Below are positions 60,702-64,000 of a stretch of 64,000 nucleotides of DNA, piece after piece (the stretch's first letter is position 1; each line of letters starts with the position of its first letter). A program made the translations under genes and the position numbers. The notes beneath the pieces are model-generated. The model did no database searches and was not told the DNA's origin. It saw only the letters and a list, made by a program, of their open reading frames with translations. Source of the stretch: CBDAQA01 sp965247815 (GTDB lineage: Bacteria; Planctomycetota; Phycisphaerae; Tepidisphaerales; Tepidisphaeraceae); the NCBI GenBank assembly GCA_965247815.1, contig CBDFHW010000016.1, positions 1 through 64,000 on the forward strand, written 5' to 3'.

Positions 60702-62939
60702 ATGCGACACCGTTTTGCCCGCCCCAGCGTTGTACTCCTTTCGATCTTGACACTGTCTACATCATTCGTTGGAACAGCGAATGCTCAGGTTGATGGCGGG
60801 AAGCTGCCTACGAAGTGGGACAAGGACGTATCGCCTGTCAGCCCGTTGGGCGAGTACCCGCGACCGCAGATGGTCCGGTCTGCATGGCAGAGTTTGAACG
60901 GGCCGTGGACTTTCTCGCTTGCCGATCCCGACGTGGTCACCCCGCCGGATGCTTTCGACGGCAAAATCCTGGTTCCATTTCCCTACGAATCTGCTTTGTC
61001 CGGCGTTGGGAAGCCCAGTCCCGCGAAGCAAAGGCTCTGGTACCGCCGGACGTTCACCGTCCCAGCCGACTGGCAAGCTAATGGGCAACGCGTCCTGCTT
61101 CACTTCGGCGCCGTCAACTGGGACAGCACGGTAAGCGTAAACGACACCAAATTCGGCCAACACAAAGGTGGTTTCGACGGATTCGAATACGACATCACGA
61201 CCGCACTGAAACCGGGCGACAACACGCTGACCGTTTCGGCGTTTAATCCGATGACGCTCGAGGCCCCCGACGCCCAGGTGATCGGCAAACAACGCGTCAA
61301 CCGTGGCGGTATTTTCTACACCGGCGCGACCGGCATCTGGCAAACGGTCTGGCTCGAACCAGTCTCCGCCACGCACGTGTCGGCTTTGAAAATTGTTCCC
61401 GACCTGGACGGCAAATCGGTTCACGTGACCGTGACGGCCGAAGGCAACGCGGCCGCAACCGTGACCGCGACCGACGGTGCGAACACGGTCGGTTCGACGA
61501 CCGGGAACGCCGGCACCGAGTTAACGCTTCCGGTCCCCGACCCGCACGTCTGGACGCCGGACGATCCGCATCTCTACAACCTGCACGTGACGATTGCCGG
61601 GTCGCCGGACGCGGTCGACAGCTATTTCGCGATGCGGAAGATCTCCCTCGGGAAAGACGAGCAGGGCCGCACGCGGATCATGCTTAACAACAGCTTCGTG
61701 TTCCAGGTCGGCGCGCTGGATCAGGGGTACTGGCCCGACGGGATCTACACCGCGCCGACGGACGAAGCCTTAAAATTCGACATCACCACCGCGAAAAATT
61801 TCGGCCTCAACCTGCTGCGAAAGCACGCCAAGGTCGAACCGGATCGTTGGTATTACTGGACCGACAAACTCGGAATGCTCGTCTGGCAGGACATGCCGCA
61901 ATGCTACGGCGATCATTTGAGCGACCAGGCCAAAGCCCAGTGGTTAACCGAGTGGACCAACATCATGACCGGGTTTCAGAACCACCCGTCGATCATCGTC
62001 TGGACCACGTTTAACGAAGGCTGGGGGCAGCACGACACCGAAAGCGTGGCGGCTTACACCAAGCAGTTCGATCCGTCCCGGCTCGTGAACAACGCGTCCG
62101 GGTGGACCGACAAAAACGTCGGCGGCATCCACGACACGCACGCGTATCCCGGCCCGTGGTGCGAGATGCCGGAAGAAACCCGCGCCGCCGTCAACGGCGA
62201 GTTCGGCGGGGTGACGATGCGGGTCCCGGACCACATGTGGACCACCGACGTTTTCGGATACGGCGCGACACTTACCGGCGGCTGGAAGGTCACACAGAAG
62301 TATCAGGACCTGATGAAAAACGCGTACAAGATCCGAGACACCCGCGGCGCCAGCGCCGTGGTCTACACGCAGCTGACAGATGTCGAACAGGAATCCAACG
62401 GGCTGCTGACCTACGACCGCGCGGTGGTCAAACCGATCGCCGAGATCGTGACGGCCGCCAACAAGGGCCAGTTCCTCCCCCTGCCGCCCAAACCGCCGAG
62501 CCCCGATCTCGTCCCCACCTCGCAGGACGACCCGCAGACCTGGTCGTATACCTTTGAGAAACCGGCCGACCAGTGGTCCAAACCCGACTACGACGCGACG
62601 GCATGGAAATCAGGCCCCGCACCGTTCGGTCACGGCTATGCCGCGAACACCAACTGGGAAACCACGCCCGGCGACATCTGGATGCGGCGATCGGTGACAC
62701 TTCCCGCCGAACTGCCCGAAAAACTCAAGGTCCTCGCCCAGCACGATGAAGACGTCGAGGTCTACATTAACGGCGTGCTCGCCGCCAAAGCCACCGGTTA
62801 CACCGGCGATTACGCATCGATCCCGATGACCGAAGACGCCCGCGCTACGTTGAAGGCCGGTGACAATCTGATCGCCGTGCACTGCCGGCAAACCGTCGGC
62901 GCGCAGGTGATCGACGTGGGCATTACCGCGGCGAAATGA
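60702..62939 (+). CDS. Secreted GH2 beta-galactosidase-like enzyme, copy 2
   Basis: 745 residues from the ATG at 60,702, which has AAAGGAAAC upstream and begins a signal peptide ending ANAQV. It shares domain order and most motifs with the previous gene: GGKLPTKWDKDVSPVSPLGEYPRPQMVRSAWQSLNGPW, Glu439 in FNEGWGQHD, Glu500 in NGEFGGV and a matching C-terminal domain with EDVEVYINGVLAAKATGYTG. Tandem duplication is the simplest origin; the copies have diverged, so their substrates may differ. The 161-base gap between the two could hold an extra promoter. Confidence 0.92.
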   Translation: MRHRFARPSVVLLSILTLSTSFVGTANAQVDGGKLPTKWDKDVSPVSPLGEYPRPQMVRSAWQSLNGPWTFSLADPDVVTPPDAFDGKILVPFPYESALSGVGKPSPAKQRLWYRRTFTVPADWQANGQRVLLHFGAVNWDSTVSVNDTKFGQHKGGFDGFEYDITTALKPGDNTLTVSAFNPMTLEAPDAQVIGKQRVNRGGIFYTGATGIWQTVWLEPVSATHVSALKIVPDLDGKSVHVTVTAEGNAAATVTATDGANTVGSTTGNAGTELTLPVPDPHVWTPDDPHLYNLHVTIAGSPDAVDSYFAMRKISLGKDEQGRTRIMLNNSFVFQVGALDQGYWPDGIYTAPTDEALKFDITTAKNFGLNLLRKHAKVEPDRWYYWTDKLGMLVWQDMPQCYGDHLSDQAKAQWLTEWTNIMTGFQNHPSIIVWTTFNEGWGQHDTESVAAYTKQFDPSRLVNNASGWTDKNVGGIHDTHAYPGPWCEMPEETRAAVNGEFGGVTMRVPDHMWTTDVFGYGATLTGGWKVTQKYQDLMKNAYKIRDTRGASAVVYTQLTDVEQESNGLLTYDRAVVKPIAEIVTAANKGQFLPLPPKPPSPDLVPTSQDDPQTWSYTFEKPADQWSKPDYDATAWKSGPAPFGHGYAANTNWETTPGDIWMRRSVTLPAELPEKLKVLAQHDEDVEVYINGVLAAKATGYTGDYASIPMTEDARATLKAGDNLIAVHCRQTVGAQVIDVGITAAK

Positions 62940-63029
62940 GATCGCCTGCTACAGGCCAAGTGTTTCAATTGATTGGTGTCGCCCCGTTGCTGTCATCGAC
63001 ATTCCATTTACGCCACGACAACTCCCGTG

Positions 63030-64000
63030 TTACTGCCGCGGCTGGGTGAGCTGGTTGCTGCCCACCGATCGGCCGATGCCGAAGGGTTGGAAGCCGAAGG
63101 TGAAACCTTTGTCGTTGGTCGATTGGTCGTAAAAGACGCGGATGGACGCGGCGAAGTTGTCGAAGCTGCGGGTGAGAGAGAACGTGTAGTAGACGTTGCG
63201 ACTTTGCGCCAGGTCGAGACTTTCAGTGGCGGCCAGGCTGTATTTGCGATCCAGTTGGTAGTTGGCTTCCACCGTGGCGATGTTCGAGTGAAGCGCGGCG
63301 ATGTACCGCGAGCCGACGTAATACGACAGCCGCTGGTCCCGTTGGATGGCGATGCCGACCGATGCCGTCGCGAGTTTATATCGGTCAAGATTCTCTGACG
63401 CGTCGGCCAGAACGGCGGTGGAGTCGCTAATACGCCACTGCGCGTCGGCGTTCGCGCTGTTGCGGGCGATGCTTGATTCGGGCTGGCTGTAATCGAACCA
63501 GCCGCGGAAGTCGGTCGGTTGGCGAAACCGGTTGCTCGGCTGGTTGGCGAAAAAGTTGCCGTACAAATTCAACGTGAAAAAGTCGACGCTCCGCCATCGA
63601 CCGGGCCCGCCCCGCTTGGTCTCCCACCGCTGGTGCAGTGCGAGTTGCACCGCTTGCACATCGCTGGCCGAATCGACGCGTTGGTCGTAGATGAAGAGTC
63701 GGTTTTGGTCGACCGTCTGGGTACTGGTAAAGACGTTGATCTCCGGCTCGACCACGTGCCGAAGCCGGTGCAGGTCGAACAGGTCGGACTCGACCGTGTC
63801 GTCGACTTTCCAGAAATCGGTCGACAGCCGGGCACCCGCGCCGACCATCACGCGGTTTTGGTCGCTGGACACGCCGACGTTGGCCGGCAGCGTTTTGCGT
63901 TGCGGTTCTCGACGCGGCGGGATCACGCCGTGCGAATACCCGGTGTAACGTGCGAACGCGTACGGCACGAGCTTGATCGGACCGGCGTTGATGGGGTAAT
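63030..64000 (-). CDS. LptD-like outer-membrane beta-barrel, C-terminal part
   Basis: The frame is open to the window edge, so at least 323 C-terminal residues are seen. Alternating short beta strands with aromatic ends are typical of an outer-membrane barrel: LFDLHRLRHVVEPEINVFTSTQTVD, DFFTLNLYGNFFANQP, ANADAQWRISDSTAVLADASENLD, YYVGSRYIAALHSNIATVEANYQLDRKYSLAA and the final RNVYYTFSLTRSFDNFAASIRVFYDQSTNDKGFTFGFQPF. The HxxxPxx region after the first strands suits LptD, which inserts LPS into the outer leaflet. kdsB elsewhere in the window supports an LPS-bearing envelope. Confidence 0.65.
   Translation of the reverse strand, partial: YPINAGPIKLVPYAFARYTGYSHGVIPPRREPQRKTLPANVGVSSDQNRVMVGAGARLSTDFWKVDDTVESDLFDLHRLRHVVEPEINVFTSTQTVDQNRLFIYDQRVDSASDVQAVQLALHQRWETKRGGPGRWRSVDFFTLNLYGNFFANQPSNRFRQPTDFRGWFDYSQPESSIARNSANADAQWRISDSTAVLADASENLDRYKLATASVGIAIQRDQRLSYYVGSRYIAALHSNIATVEANYQLDRKYSLAATESLDLAQSRNVYYTFSLTRSFDNFAASIRVFYDQSTNDKGFTFGFQPFGIGRSVGSNQLTQPRQ

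Noticed and set aside
1..64000. CRISPR arrays, rRNA and tRNA genes
   Set aside because: No regularly spaced repeats of CRISPR type and no tRNA or rRNA signatures were noticed; this was by eye, so a covariance-model scan could still find a missed tRNA.

Overview
The window reads as two unlike pieces of DNA. Positions 1 to about 4,090 look acidobacterial (Vicinamibacteria-like): the tail of a DUF1800 protein, a PCC/DUF296 protein, a TIGR01777 epimerase with a GbsR/MarR-type regulator, and a PadR regulator translationally coupled to a small membrane protein. From about 4,090 to the end, the content is that of a planctomycete, most likely class Phycisphaerae. The reasons are two secreted proteins with the LEPRxLxS-type N-terminal motif, tandem clpP genes, MoxR/VWA membrane proteins, many secreted glycoside hydrolases, and Gram-negative envelope genes (kdsB, an LptD-like barrel, Wzm/Wzt export). 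The join coincides with a truncated mreC running straight into the C-terminus of an unrelated protein, so the contig may be chimeric.

Layout: 4.1-9.9 kb holds broken mreC, a glycosyltransferase, kdsB, pyrG and a TIM-barrel sugar isomerase. 9.98-16.16 kb is one GH2 glycosidase gene split by a complete 3,610-bp IS66-family element (12,054-15,663) that carries a SUKH/SMI1 immunity gene and a small HNH toxin domain. 16.2-22.7 kb holds a poly-ferredoxin, a lipoprotein, two clpP genes around a VOC gene, and a large PA14/fibronectin-type secreted protein. 22.9-33.8 kb is a one-directional surface-glycan cluster: Wzm/Wzt exporter, methyltransferases, a glycosyltransferase, a DUF89 phosphatase and an unusual 1,447-residue enzyme joining hot-dog dehydratase, ketoreductase, FkbH, carrier and thioesterase domains. 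34-51 kb holds a DEAD-box helicase, a frameshifted cysE, a secreted calpain-like protease, a VWA/MoxR pair, a decayed hicBA module, polX, trxA, an HD/OB exoribonuclease and a PilZ protein. 51-56 kb holds sod, an Rrf2 regulator, a DedA protein, a DUF151 nuclease, a GT2 and a CCA/poly(A) polymerase-type gene. 56-63 kb is a galactan-degradation locus: a divergent AraC regulator, a GH53 galactanase and two tandem GH2 enzymes. The window ends inside an LptD-like gene.

The most unusual items are the IS66 element with a toxin-immunity cargo (exact 8-bp target duplication, matching inverted ends, restored host frame), the FkbH-carrier-thioesterase fusion inside a glycan export cluster, the likely assembly or transfer junction near 4.09 kb, and two heptamer-repeat hairpins placed just before pyrG and moxR. 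No tRNA, rRNA or CRISPR array was recognised by eye.
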